From Aeoliella sp052161615 (lineage in GTDB: Bacteria; Planctomycetota; Planctomycetia; Pirellulales; Lacipirellulaceae), in contig NZ_CP197417.1 of NCBI RefSeq assembly GCF_052161615.1, positions 4,588,001-4,652,000 on the forward strand: a stretch of DNA of 64,000 nt, written 5' to 3'. Positions within the stretch are counted from its first letter, which is position 1. Each line of letters begins with the position of its first letter. The notes beneath the pieces are model-generated. The model was not told where the DNA came from. It made no database searches and saw only the letters and a list, made by a program, of their open reading frames with translations. A program made the translations under genes and the position numbers. Shown here one piece after another: positions 1 to 7,676 of this stretch.

Positions 1-228
1 GATCATGGCACCGGGGCCCTTGGCGGCGTCGGTGTAAATCGCGATGCGGCCTTCTTCGGTGGTGCGATCGCCGCGACCATCAATGAACGTTTCGCCTTCT
101 TTACGCAGGGCTTCCATCGCAGCGGCCATGTCGCCACCCGAGTCCTGCAGGGCCTTCTTGCACTTCATCATCGGAAGCTGCGTTTGCTCGCGCAGTTCCT
201 TCACCATGGCGGCGGTAATCTCAGCCAT
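1..228 (-). CDS. tsf: Elongation factor Ts, N-terminal part (partial at left edge)
   Basis: Reading the minus strand from the ATG at 228 gives a protein starting MAEITAAMVKELREQT, followed by the motif MMKCKKAL. This is the UBA-like N-terminal domain of EF-Ts, the nucleotide exchange factor that regenerates EF-Tu-GTP in the cytoplasm. Only 76 codons are inside the window; the core and dimerisation domains lie beyond the left edge. An AGGAGG ribosome binding site sits about 11 bases before the ATG. It lies directly downstream of rpsB, the usual bacterial rpsB-tsf order, with about 150 bases between the genes that hold two perfect hairpins. The identification is secure from the N-terminal motif and the neighbour. 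Confidence 0.95.
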   Translation of the reverse strand, partial: MAEITAAMVKELREQTQLPMMKCKKALQDSGGDMAAAMEALRKEGETFIDGRGDRTTEEGRIAIYTDAAKGPGAMI

Positions 229-252
229 TGGTCCCGTTGCCTCCTGTAAAAC

Positions 253-322
253 GTTCGCTCTGTGAGCGAACTAAACTTACTTGAATTGAAACTAGTCGGA
301 GGCACTCTCGCCTCCGACTAGT
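253..322 (-). promoter_or_regulatory. Two perfect hairpins in the rpsB-tsf spacer
   Basis: The spacer holds an inverted repeat of 13 bp per arm with a 6-base loop (291-322, arms ACTAGTCGGAGGC) and a second of 8 bp with a 3-base loop (253-271, arms GTTCGCTC). Read on the transcribed minus strand, the large hairpin is followed by TTTC, only a weak T tract. It could be a partial terminator/attenuator that lowers tsf relative to rpsB, or an RNA-processing site. The second hairpin lies just before the tsf ribosome binding site. The structures are seen; the function is inferred. Confidence 0.6.
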
Positions 323-346
323 GAATTGTTGAATGAACGCCTCGGA

Positions 347-388
347 GCTTATTCGGCGTCGATTATTCAGCGTCGATTATTCAGCGTC
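347..388. repeat. Three tandem 14-bp units across the rpsB stop codon
   Basis: Three consecutive 14-base units (GATTATTCAGCGTC type, two identical and one with two differences) run from 347 to 388. The unit nearest the gene encodes the last residues Asp-Ala-Glu and the TAA stop of rpsB on the minus strand; the other two lie downstream and repeat the same stop-codon context in other frames. It looks like a small slippage duplication of the 3' end of rpsB. Confidence 0.75.
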
Positions 389-1132
389 CTTGTCCTCGAT
401 CACAGCGGCGGGGACATCGCTGCCTTCGCGCTGCTGCTGCGAGGCAATCGCGGCTTGCGACTTACCTGCGACAATCGCGTCGGCGATGATCTTGGTGATC
501 AGCTCGATCGAACGCATGCTGTCGTCGTTGCCGGGAATCGGCAAGTCGACCTTGTCGGGATCGCAGTCGGTGTCGATCAGGGCCACCGTGGCAATACCCA
601 AAGCTTGGGCTTCGCGAACCGCGTTCTTTTCCTTCTTGGGATCGACGATCACCAAGCACTCGGGAAGGCGGCTCATGGTACGCATGCCGTTCAGGTTGCG
701 GAACATCTTGCGATACTCGCGATTGAGCGACGACTGCATCTTCTTCGAGTACGCGTTGTAGGCGTCGCTCGCACGCAGTGCTTCGAGTTCTTCCAGACGC
801 GCTAGCCGATTGCGAATCGTGCGGAAGTTGGTCAGCGTGCCACCGAGCCAACGGTCGTTGATGTAAGGCATGCCACAGCGATTGGCTTCGCGCTCAATCG
901 ACTCAGCGGCTTGACGCTTGGTGCCGACGAACAGGATCAGGCCATTGCGGCTCGAAACCTGCGCCAGGTACTTCTTGGCACGCAGCAGACCGCGAATGGT
1001 TTCGCGGACGTCGATGATGTGAATCAGGTTCTTGCGGGCGTAAATGTACGGCCGCATCTTGGGGTTCCAGCGACTGGCACGATGGCCGTAATGAACGCCG
1101 GCTTCCACCAACTCGGTAACAAGGGTCGACAC
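377..1132 (-). CDS. rpsB: 30S ribosomal protein S2
   Basis: Bacterial ribosomal protein S2 of about 251 residues, a small-subunit protein needed for S1 docking and translation. Family motifs are clear: AGVHYGHRASRWNPKM near the N-terminus, then FVGTKRQA, DRWLGGTLTNF and DPKKEKNAVREA, ending with an acidic tail typical of the family. The open frame extends to 1159, but the start chosen is the GTG at 1132, because GGAG lies at 1140-1143 (seven bases away on the coding strand) and the resulting N-terminus VSTLVTELVEAGVHYGH matches the usual S2 start. The next gene downstream is tsf. The stop codon sits inside a tandem 14-bp repeat. Identification is certain; the start is well supported. Confidence 0.97.
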   Translation of the reverse strand: MSTLVTELVEAGVHYGHRASRWNPKMRPYIYARKNLIHIIDVRETIRGLLRAKKYLAQVSSRNGLILFVGTKRQAAESIEREANRCGMPYINDRWLGGTLTNFRTIRNRLARLEELEALRASDAYNAYSKKMQSSLNREYRKMFRNLNGMRTMSRLPECLVIVDPKKEKNAVREAQALGIATVALIDTDCDPDKVDLPIPGNDDSMRSIELITKIIADAIVAGKSQAAIASQQQREGSDVPAAVIEDKDAE

Positions 1133-1584
1133 GTAGGGACTCCAAACTTGGGGGCACACCGGCTAAGTCCCGCGGGCGGCTTGGCACCCCCACTGTGGGG
1201 TCCCATCGCAGCCATCCGGGCGTCCGGCGTTAGGTCGTAATGCGGCCAGGGTTTGCATAGCTTCCCCGTGCGGGCCGATCGCCGTGGGGAGCCCTGTAAG
1301 GTATCCGAGCGGGGGTTTTTGGTCAATCGGCGTCGGAAGGGGGAGGAACCTCGAAAAATGGCCGCGGGGGACGGCTGGCTCGGGGAATTCGGGAGGGTCG
1401 GGAGCGTTTCTGTAGCTGGACTCGCCAGAGTTCAGGGGACCGTTCGAAGTAACCTCCATCAGCGGATTGTATTGAGCGTGAAAGTTGGCCCGAAGGTGAA
1501 ATGGGGGTAAATTGATCGCATGGACGAATACGATCACCGCACCAACTTCGCTACTCGCCGAACGAGACTTCTAGGCACGGCAGC
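1133..1584. other. rpsB leader / intergenic region with a dispersed repeat
   Basis: A 450-base stretch with no convincing gene. On the minus strand it would be the rpsB leader: a TACAAT-like -10 box can be read at 1466-1471 (complement ATTGTA), without a good -35. A short CCCCACTGTGGGG palindrome lies near 1187-1199. At 1412-1436 there is one arm of the repeat family seen as a perfect palindrome at 13111-13175 (core GGACTCGC-AGAGTTC). Short open frames here lack ribosome binding sites and family motifs. Confidence 0.4.
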
Positions 1585-2271
1585 ATGATTTCGAGAGAGG
1601 TATACGAAGCCTGGGATGCTTACGTGATCGCAGAGAACAATCGGGTTCGCGCCGAGATGAAGACCCGACTTAGGGACTTTGTTTCCTCCCTATTAGAGTT
1701 GCCGGTCGATGCTCAGCATGATTGGGCATTGAGCTTCGCCAAATCTGTGGTGGACGATGGTTGTCGTACCCCAGTTCGCTTCCCGCTATTTCGTGAAGTC
1801 TTGTTTCCGGCATTGAAAGCTGGAATCCAAGATAGGCAGCAAGGATGCGCGAGGTGGCTGGCGCATTTCGATGTGCTGCTCGCACAATCGCCGGAGTGCC
1901 AATCTCAGTTGCCCGAGCAACTTCAGTCGAGTTACGGATTGCTCCATGAGGCTCTTGATGTGGATCCGGAGGATGCAGCTTCGCGAAAACGACTTGCGAA
2001 TCTTCTTAGAGCCTGGCTTGAGTACTCCATCCACGAGGTCCCACATGGTGTTTTGTACGAAGCAAATGGCGCCAGCATTGAACAGTGCGTCAAGTTGAAG
2101 TCCGAGTTAGCTGAGTTCCAGGAACTAGTTTCTCAAACTGGGTTTGAGAAGGGCGACGTGGAGCTAATCAGAGATTGCCGCTTCCATTTCCAAGCCTACG
2201 CCGATTACTTGGCAAGTGGCTCCGATTTTAGATCCTATCGGTCGTACCTAAGCTCGCTAGATTTAAAGTAG
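1585..2271 (+). CDS. Hypothetical protein (orphan, 228 aa)
   Basis: A soluble, largely alpha-helical protein with no signal peptide or membrane segment. I recognise no family. It begins MISREVYEAWDAYVIAENN and is rich in Glu, Leu and aromatic residues, with many short helical segments. Codon use is less GC-biased than the flanking genes, and no strong ribosome binding site precedes the ATG. It stands alone between the rpsB leader and a toxin-antitoxin pair, a setting common for recently acquired genes. A role as an immunity-like or phage-related protein is possible, but nothing in the sequence proves it. The long continuous frame with natural codon use supports a real gene. Confidence 0.6.
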   Translation: MISREVYEAWDAYVIAENNRVRAEMKTRLRDFVSSLLELPVDAQHDWALSFAKSVVDDGCRTPVRFPLFREVLFPALKAGIQDRQQGCARWLAHFDVLLAQSPECQSQLPEQLQSSYGLLHEALDVDPEDAASRKRLANLLRAWLEYSIHEVPHGVLYEANGASIEQCVKLKSELAEFQELVSQTGFEKGDVELIRDCRFHFQAYADYLASGSDFRSYRSYLSSLDLK

Positions 2272-2321
2272 TTAAGTACCGCAGACTTCACCGGGTCCTG
2301 CAGTTCTCGCAAGCCTAGCTA

Positions 2322-2750
2322 CTATCGAAGCTGGAACGTCGCGGCAGATAAGCGCGAGAGCGCTTGGTCGAATGTCACAACGCTGGCATCTAAGGTGATC
2401 GCAAAGGCGACTAGGTAGGCATCCGTCCAAACTTGAGGAGAGAAACTGTCGCTGACAGTGAGCTTACGCCACTCGAGCTCCACGTTGTACGTTTCAGGGG
2501 CAAATTGCACTCTCTCGTCTGAGAGGAAGAGGTCGTATGCTCCCCAAGCCTCGGCCATCGTCAAGGTGCTACCGCGGAACACCCTAGGGTTTGTGGCAAT
2601 TCTCAGAAATCCCTGCTGCGACGCCCGACAGAATAGACAAACGTCGTCGGACAGTGAGTTGAACCACGATCGAGCGACTTCGTGATGAGCATGACCATCA
2701 AAGGCCATCGCCAGCCATACGTTTACGTCAGGAAGCCAGATCTTCGTCAT
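2322..2750 (-). CDS. vapC: PIN-domain ribonuclease toxin, VapC family
   Basis: A 142-residue PIN-domain protein, the usual length for VapC toxins, which are Mg2+-dependent endoribonucleases cutting tRNA, rRNA or mRNA. The N-terminus MTKIWLPDVNVWLA carries the first acidic residue (Asp8). The middle segment FLRIATNPRVF is typical of the VapC subgroup with a conserved TNPRV motif. The C-terminal WTDAYLVAFA (Asp110) and VTFDQAL (Asp128) supply further metal ligands. Its start overlaps the end of the upstream antitoxin-like gene by 23 bases, so the two are probably translationally coupled. Expected to be autoregulated with its partner. The toxin assignment is strong; its RNA target is unknown. 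Confidence 0.88.
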   Translation of the reverse strand: MTKIWLPDVNVWLAMAFDGHAHHEVARSWFNSLSDDVCLFCRASQQGFLRIATNPRVFRGSTLTMAEAWGAYDLFLSDERVQFAPETYNVELEWRKLTVSDSFSPQVWTDAYLVAFAITLDASVVTFDQALSRLSAATFQLR

Positions 2751-2976
2751 CCAAGAGCTCCGCTATGCGAGCGTTGGTCAATTCGGTCTTCCCGGGCTCC
2801 TGGCAGTGGACCAAGGGGAGTTGAATGCGGTGCTTGGTTCCGCCGTTGCGCACTGGTTGGGTGGCTGGAAACACGATCGCTACCGACGCACCTTCCGGAA
2901 GCGGGGTGCCCTGGTCAAAGACGACAACGCCATTCTGTACGCGACCTGGTATTTCCATACTGGTAGTCTTACCCAT
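2728..2976 (-). CDS. Putative VapB-type antitoxin
   Basis: A small protein of about 82 residues located just before and overlapping the PIN-domain toxin gene. It contains the segment MEIPGRVQNGVVVFDQG, resembling short antitoxin-like proteins that begin with a beta-strand-rich region, and ends in an acidic tail (ELLDDEDLAS), suitable for wrapping the toxin. The start is uncertain: ATG at 2976, ATG at 2958 or TTG at 2997 are possible and none has a strong ribosome binding site. No clear AbrB or ribbon-helix-helix motif can be assigned by eye. The call rests mainly on size, order and overlap with vapC. Confidence 0.7.
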   Translation of the reverse strand: MGKTTSMEIPGRVQNGVVVFDQGTPLPEGASVAIVFPATQPVRNGGTKHRIQLPLVHCQEPGKTELTNARIAELLDDEDLAS

Positions 2977-3086
2977 TAAGAGCGAGGAAGCAAGCAAAGG
3001 AACGCTCTTACCCCCCTAGCCAGAAGCACACTTGCCTCCGGGAATTTCGCGGACCGCGTGGTGGTCCGGCTAAGGGGACAACGCCT

Positions 3087-4073
3087 CTACACTCCCGCCA
3101 GTTCCAGCTCTTCATGCGGCGCGACGACTTCCGATTCAACGCCCTCCTTCAATCGATAGCCGTGCGGGGCGTCGGGGTCGACGATGAACGTCTTAGGATA
3201 GACGAACTGTTCTTTCTCTTTGCCGACGAACTTGCCGGCGAGGCGGTACGCGCGGGCTAGGGCTTGCTTGGCGTGGGCTACGGGGCCGTCGGCTTCGATG
3301 CTCTTGCAGGCGAGGCCGAACTTGGTGCGCAGCAGGTGGTTGGCGTTGTGGACGTTCAATCGGCGGCGGGCGCGGGCGTTCTTGTGCTCGGTGCTCAGCG
3401 ACACGTTCAGTCCTTCGAGGTTACGCACGCGATGCGGCGCGAGTTGCGGCCACGTGATGACCTGGCCGGGCTGGGCGTCGAACACCAGGGCGTAGCGGTC
3501 GAAGCTGTTGTTGTACGGAATCTCTTCGGACCACTCGCCACTGCAAACCTTTTCGAGCACCTGAGCCGGCGCGAATCGCTGGTCGAAGTGCGGATAGATC
3601 CACACGCGTTTCGCACCCCGAATGTGCCACAGCATGTTGATGGGCATGTCGACGTGGTAAGGAACCCATGCGGTGGGGGACGAGATCAGCAGATTCGCCG
3701 AGCGCTGCTCGGCCTTGAAGCCATGCTTGCCGGCTTCGATTTCGTCGTATACCTGATTGATCGCGCGGGCGTACTCGGGCTGATGCACCAGCATCTTGCG
3801 GCAGTTGATCCAGAGCTGACCATCGCGCACCAGTTGCAGCAGTTCACGACCGCTCACTCCGTTGCGCTCGCCTTCGCGCCAGTCGAACTTCCCAGGGTCG
3901 ACCCCCATGGTGTTGATGCTCAGGTCGGCAGCCGGATGGTTGTCGATGATCTCGGCCAGCGCATCGTCGTCGAACAGCCCGGTGTCCGCCAGCCGATGCC
4001 GCGCGACGAGCACGCCTTGCTCCACGGTGTCGAAGTCTTGCGAAGTCCAGTTGTCGAGAAGAGGTTGGGCCAT
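3087..4073 (-). CDS. JmjC-like cupin (Fe(II)/2-oxoglutarate-type) protein
   Basis: A 328-residue cytoplasmic protein of the cupin/JmjC-like class. Residues 133-142 (PTAWVPYHVD) give a His140-x-Asp142 pair and PHRVRN gives His214, matching the two-His-one-carboxylate Fe(II) site. The segment MLWHIRGAKRVWIYP between them is typical of JmjC-like cupins. Such proteins hydroxylate proteins or small molecules using 2-oxoglutarate; the substrate here is unknown. The open frame reaches 4244, but the ATG at 4073 is preferred because it starts the conserved part and the upstream extension is Arg/Pro-rich and unlike a real N-terminus. It lies downstream of the sigma/anti-sigma pair with a gap of about 200 bases, so co-regulation is possible but unproven. 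Confidence 0.75.
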   Translation of the reverse strand: MAQPLLDNWTSQDFDTVEQGVLVARHRLADTGLFDDDALAEIIDNHPAADLSINTMGVDPGKFDWREGERNGVSGRELLQLVRDGQLWINCRKMLVHQPEYARAINQVYDEIEAGKHGFKAEQRSANLLISSPTAWVPYHVDMPINMLWHIRGAKRVWIYPHFDQRFAPAQVLEKVCSGEWSEEIPYNNSFDRYALVFDAQPGQVITWPQLAPHRVRNLEGLNVSLSTEHKNARARRRLNVHNANHLLRTKFGLACKSIEADGPVAHAKQALARAYRLAGKFVGKEKEQFVYPKTFIVDPDAPHGYRLKEGVESEVVAPHEELELAGV

Positions 4074-4278
4074 GATGGCGGGCGTCCTAGAGTGCAGAGC
4101 GAAATTCAAACGATGCTCAACTCTAGTGCAACCTCGGGGCCAATGCGGCAGAAAACGCGCACCGGGGCGGGCGATCCGGGCAAGCCTTACAGCCGGAACT
4201 CGCGGGCGTGCTCGGATGCAACATGTGATGCAAGAGTGCAACATAATCGCCTAGCCGACGACCTACGTGTCGCCGGAA

Positions 4279-5058
4279 TCATGGCGAAAACGGCGCGACC
4301 AGCACCACTTCGCCCGCGGGAGACTGGCCTTCTGAAAGCGGCTTGGAAAGTTCGCTCGTCTCGCGTGTCACGACCAAACTGGAAACTTCACCAACAGACG
4401 GAGGGACCGCGAGCACTTGGGCCACGTCGCCGCGCGCGTCGACTTCGATCACGCCGGCGGGCGTGTACTGGTTGTCGGCGTCGACGAGCCAGACTTGCAG
4501 CACGTCATCGCTCGGCGCTGTGAGCCCGAACGCGTAGAGATGCACTTCGTGAGGTTCCGGATCCCACACCACGGCGCCTTGCTTGTCGGTGCTGGCGGAG
4601 TTCCGCGCCGCGGTGGCGAGCCGGATGGCCTGCGCATCGAACGAACGCTGGATCTCGGCCATCCGCTGTTGATAGAGAGCTTCGCGCTCGGCGTGGGTCA
4701 GCGTGATCGGCTGCGGGGCTTGTTGCCAATACACCCCGACAACGAATGCGACACATGCCGCCGCTACGTAAGCGGCGTACATCCAGCGGCGTTGCGGCAC
4801 GCGGGCGGGCGGCACAGCGGTCGACACTTCGCGAACTCGGCGCATTAGTTCCTGCTTCAGCTCGGCAGGGGGTGCGAGGGGCGTGTCGGCGCTAGTGATG
4901 GCGGGGATCATGGCCGTGGTCTCGCGAAACTCGCGGACAGCCTCCAGGCATTCCGGGCAATCGGTAGCCAAGTGTTGTTCTACTTGCTGCAATTCGTCGG
5001 GGTCGAGCAGCTGGAGAACGTATTCGGGGAGCAAGTTTTGAATATGGTTACAGGGCAT
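4279..5058 (-). CDS. Anti-sigma factor, RskA/zinc-finger type
   Basis: A 259-residue membrane anti-sigma factor. The cytoplasmic N-terminal part has a zinc-binding motif, His29 followed by DCPEC (Cys34 and Cys37). A single membrane segment follows near residues 92-111 (YAAYVAAACVAFVVGVYW). The outer C-terminal domain resembles the RskA domain (motifs VVWDPEPHEVHLYAFGL and VWLVDADNQYTPAG). It would hold the partner sigma factor inactive at the membrane until an envelope signal triggers release, perhaps by proteolysis. The start overlaps the sigma factor stop by one base using ATG 5058, or four using GTG 5061, with GGAGG just upstream, indicating translational coupling. Confidence 0.88.
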   Translation of the reverse strand: MPCNHIQNLLPEYVLQLLDPDELQQVEQHLATDCPECLEAVREFRETTAMIPAITSADTPLAPPAELKQELMRRVREVSTAVPPARVPQRRWMYAAYVAAACVAFVVGVYWQQAPQPITLTHAEREALYQQRMAEIQRSFDAQAIRLATAARNSASTDKQGAVVWDPEPHEVHLYAFGLTAPSDDVLQVWLVDADNQYTPAGVIEVDARGDVAQVLAVPPSVGEVSSLVVTRETSELSKPLSEGQSPAGEVVLVAPFSP

Positions 5059-5675
5059 CACTCGGTTCCTCCAGGGCGATGACGGCGGAGGATGGCGCGG
5101 AGCTTAATCAGGCCTTGCCGGATATGCGACTTGACGCTTCCCAAAGGGGTGCCGGTTCTTTCAGCGATTTGTTGGTGAGTGAGTCCGTCGAAGTAGGCAA
5201 GCTGCAGCGACTCGCGCTGGGCGTGCGTCAGGGTTTCCAATGCTTCGCGAACCAGCTCGCCCTCTTCGGCAGCCATCGCCTCGGCGGCGGGCTGGCCGTC
5301 GGGGTAGGGCTGATGGAAGTAGTTTTGGCGAGCTTCGTAAAGCTCCTGCTGGTGCTCGGCGTATCGTTTGCCAGCCCGCAGGTGGTCGATCGCGCGGCTG
5401 CGGGCCAGCGTCATCAAGTAACTACGAACCGAACCTCGTTCTGGATTAAACCTTTCGCGACTTCGCCACAGCTCCCAAAACAGATCCAGCAAAACCCCCT
5501 GCGCATCGCACGCATTGTGAAGAATACTCAGGCAGACCGGATAGAGCAGTGGGGAGTACCGGTCGTAAAGTTCCTCGAATGCCCGGGTGTCGCCCTGCTG
5601 AATGGCCGCCATCAGCCCTTCGTCGCTGGGGGGCGGCTGCGACGAGTCGGCGGTGGTGGAAGAAGGCTGCGACAT
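5058..5675 (-). CDS. ECF RNA polymerase sigma factor (SigK-like)
   Basis: A 205-residue ECF sigma factor that directs RNA polymerase to a stress or envelope regulon. Region 2 is visible at about residues 30-100 (FEELYDRYSPLLYPVCLSIL, then RSYLMTLARSRAIDHLR), and region 4 at about 140-195 with a helix-turn-helix (GLTHQQIAERTGTPLGSVKS). The Pro/Ser-rich N-terminal 20 residues are probably flexible. It is co-transcribed and overlapping with the downstream membrane anti-sigma factor, the standard arrangement for this group, and follows a secreted protein gene by 16 bases. The target promoter cannot be derived from this window. Confidence 0.92.
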   Translation of the reverse strand: MSQPSSTTADSSQPPPSDEGLMAAIQQGDTRAFEELYDRYSPLLYPVCLSILHNACDAQGVLLDLFWELWRSRERFNPERGSVRSYLMTLARSRAIDHLRAGKRYAEHQQELYEARQNYFHQPYPDGQPAAEAMAAEEGELVREALETLTHAQRESLQLAYFDGLTHQQIAERTGTPLGSVKSHIRQGLIKLRAILRRHRPGGTE

Positions 5676-5691
5676 AAAATCCGAGGGGAAC

Positions 5692-6243
5692 TTAAATGCA
5701 GGTAGTCGCCGGCGAGGCGGGCTCGATGGATTTCATCGCCGGATCCGCCACCACACCATAGGTCATCCAGCAACCGGCGTAAGGGGCTTCGGTTTCTTTG
5801 GCGAGATAGAAGTGAAACATCCGCAGTCCCTGCCGCTGGTCCATGGCGGTGACCATGACGCTTGCCAAATTGTCGTGTACCACCTGGCTGCCAACGATCA
5901 CCTGCTGCTGCTCGACAAGCGGTTTGTACGGGGGAGTTAAAAGCATCGCAGCGAAGCGATCTAAAGGACCGGTGACTTCGCGATTGTCGGGCGACGCGAA
6001 GGCGTAGACCTGCTGTAGCGCATCGGGGCTTACTTGGCAGTCCGCTAGGCTCGCCACCTGAATTCTTACGACCTCGCGGGGCTCGAGCTTGGGCGACGGG
6101 ACGGTCAAATCGGCGCCGCTCGGCACATTCGGTTCCACCGCCGGCTCGCCGAGGTCACGCGGCTGCCTTGATACCAGCCCGGCGTTGAAGCCAACGCTTA
6201 GCAGCATCAGGAGAATCGCGACTTGAATCGACCAACGGATCAT
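5692..6243 (-). CDS. Secreted or membrane-anchored hypothetical protein upstream of the sigma factor
   Basis: A 183-residue protein with an N-terminal hydrophobic segment (QVAILLMLLSVGFNAGLV), acting as a signal peptide or anchor, then a Pro-rich linker and a compact domain. Segments SVMVTAMDQRQGLRMFHFYL and WMTYGVV near the C-terminus are reminiscent of NTF2-like DUF4864 proteins, though I cannot verify this. Two Cys residues (in GCWMTY and at the end, TTCI) could form a disulphide outside the membrane. It is the first gene before the ECF sigma/anti-sigma pair (16-base gap), so it is probably in their operon and may sense or respond to the same envelope signal. Confidence 0.65.
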   Translation of the reverse strand: MIRWSIQVAILLMLLSVGFNAGLVSRQPRDLGEPAVEPNVPSGADLTVPSPKLEPREVVRIQVASLADCQVSPDALQQVYAFASPDNREVTGPLDRFAAMLLTPPYKPLVEQQQVIVGSQVVHDNLASVMVTAMDQRQGLRMFHFYLAKETEAPYAGCWMTYGVVADPAMKSIEPASPATTCI

Positions 6244-6521
6244 AAACGGGCGAATGCGTGGAGAGCGAAGGGAGCAGCCATTCCATTAAAGACGGGCCGC
6301 CCCGTGGGTAGCAATCCACTGGCAGAAGAAAACTTTCGATTTCTTCAGGAATCTCAAATCTACGGTCCGGCGGTGGTCGTACCCCTAGCACTTGGCAAGA
6401 GTTCTGAGGCCTCTGTGGCCCCATGGGGGAATGCTAGTGAACCGTACGAACCAACTCGAACTCACCCAATCAGCGGAAACTCCGCGAACCGAAAACTACG
6501 GTGCTTATGAAAGGCCAAACG

Positions 6522-7418
6522 ATGATGAAACAACTTGGATGGAGCTGCGCGCTGCCAGCATTGCTGATGGTGGCTGGCGTAACTCGCGGTGACGACCTGA
6601 CCGTGCTGGTGGACGTACCACTGACGCAGTCGCAAGCAATCTACACGTTCAACACGAATGCACTTCCGCTGCCGGCCGCTCCTGGCACGGTGCCAATCTC
6701 GGGGCTCGACGCGGGCGATCGCCTGCTGAGCCTCGACTACCGACCTGCAACTGGGGAGTTGTATGGCCTGGGAGCGATGAGCGCGCTGTACACGGTGAAT
6801 CCACTTACCGGTGCTGCCAGCAAGGTGGGCACCGGTTTCACCAACCCGCTGGTGGGAACGCAGTTCGGTTTTGACTTCAATCCCGACATCGATCGCATCC
6901 GCATTGTCGGGGACGCGGATTCGAACTTTGTCGCCCACCCGACCACGGGCAACGCGAACATTGCGGTGACAACCGCCATCGCTTACGCACCGGGTGATAT
7001 CAATGCTGGTGCCAATCCGAACGTGGTCCATCACGCCTACAACAACAACGAGCTCGGCATGGCCGACATTACGCCGCCGACGTTGCTGCACGCCATCGAC
7101 ACCAACCTCGGTGTGCTAGTAACGCAAAATAACAATGGCGGCGTGCTGATGACCATTGGTTCGCTGGGTGTCGCTGGCCTGTCCGACGAGGGTGGCTTCG
7201 ACATCTCGACCACCGGAAACGCCTACGCGGCGTTCAAGGTGGACGACCTGAGTTCTAGCTTGTACTCGATCAACCTCAGCTCCGGTGCTGCGACGTTCCT
7301 CGGCACCTTGCCCATAGGCGTATCGGGCTTGGCTGCGGTTCCCGTTCCGGAGCCTTCGACGATTGCGGTGCTAGCAGTGGCGATGGCTGCCCTCGCCGTC
7401 TGCCGGCATCGCAGGTAG
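6522..7418 (+). CDS. DUF4394 domain PEP-CTERM surface protein
   Basis: A 298-residue exported protein. A signal peptide (MMKQLGWSCALPALLMVAGV) is followed by one DUF4394 domain, seen in motifs LDYRPATGELYGLG, FGFDFNPDIDRIRIVGD and SLYSINLSSGAATFLGTL, a beta-propeller-like fold. The C-terminus is a PEP-CTERM sorting signal at residues 275-298: VPEPSTIAVL, a hydrophobic stretch, then RHRR. Exosortase would process it and release it to the surface or exopolysaccharide matrix. The start at 6522 is preferred over 6507 because AAAGG lies seven bases upstream. It is transcribed divergently from the sigma-factor operon and ends before a strong terminator. Function beyond surface location is unknown. 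Confidence 0.87.
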   Translation: MMKQLGWSCALPALLMVAGVTRGDDLTVLVDVPLTQSQAIYTFNTNALPLPAAPGTVPISGLDAGDRLLSLDYRPATGELYGLGAMSALYTVNPLTGAASKVGTGFTNPLVGTQFGFDFNPDIDRIRIVGDADSNFVAHPTTGNANIAVTTAIAYAPGDINAGANPNVVHHAYNNNELGMADITPPTLLHAIDTNLGVLVTQNNNGGVLMTIGSLGVAGLSDEGGFDISTTGNAYAAFKVDDLSSSLYSINLSSGAATFLGTLPIGVSGLAAVPVPEPSTIAVLAVAMAALAVCRHRR

Positions 7419-7465
7419 CCACTCCGACGATCCTGCTTGAACCCCTACTTAGTCGAAGTGCCCCC

Positions 7466-7510
7466 GCGGGGGCGATCGCAGTCCCCCCTGACCGATCGCC
7501 CCCGCTTTTT
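7466..7510 (+). terminator. Rho-independent terminator after the DUF4394 gene
   Basis: Perfect 13-bp inverted repeat (GCGGGGGCGATCG at 7466-7478 and its complement at 7493-7505), 14-base loop, followed at once by TTTTT (7506-7510). It lies about 50 bases after the stop codon. Confidence 0.92.
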
Positions 7511-7562
7511 CATGCGCGGCCAGGCAGAGCGGGCACTTACCTCTGCTACCCAGCTTACCATT

Positions 7563-7607
7563 TGTAGCGATTGTATCGATTTGGTTAACTTTAACGCCTG
7601 TAGCGAT
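7563..7607 (+). promoter_or_regulatory. Repeated TGTAGCGAT boxes upstream of the autotransporter gene
   Basis: The nonamer TGTAGCGAT occurs at 7563-7571 and 7599-7607, 36 bases apart, with a near copy TGTATCGAT at 7572-7580. They lie in the AT-richer stretch 70-115 bases before the GTG start at 7677. Spacing and repetition suggest binding sites for a regulator, but no such regulator is identified and no confident -35/-10 pair is seen. Confidence 0.4.
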
Positions 7608-7676
7608 CCGAAGTAGCTAGAGACACCACCACCGGTCTACCGGTCTGTTGGCATATTCTGCATCGGAGAGCTAGCT

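Noticed and set aside
3264..4523. A 419-codon plus-strand frame
   Set aside because: It lies opposite the cupin and anti-sigma genes, which have clear family motifs; its translation has no motif and no ribosome binding site.
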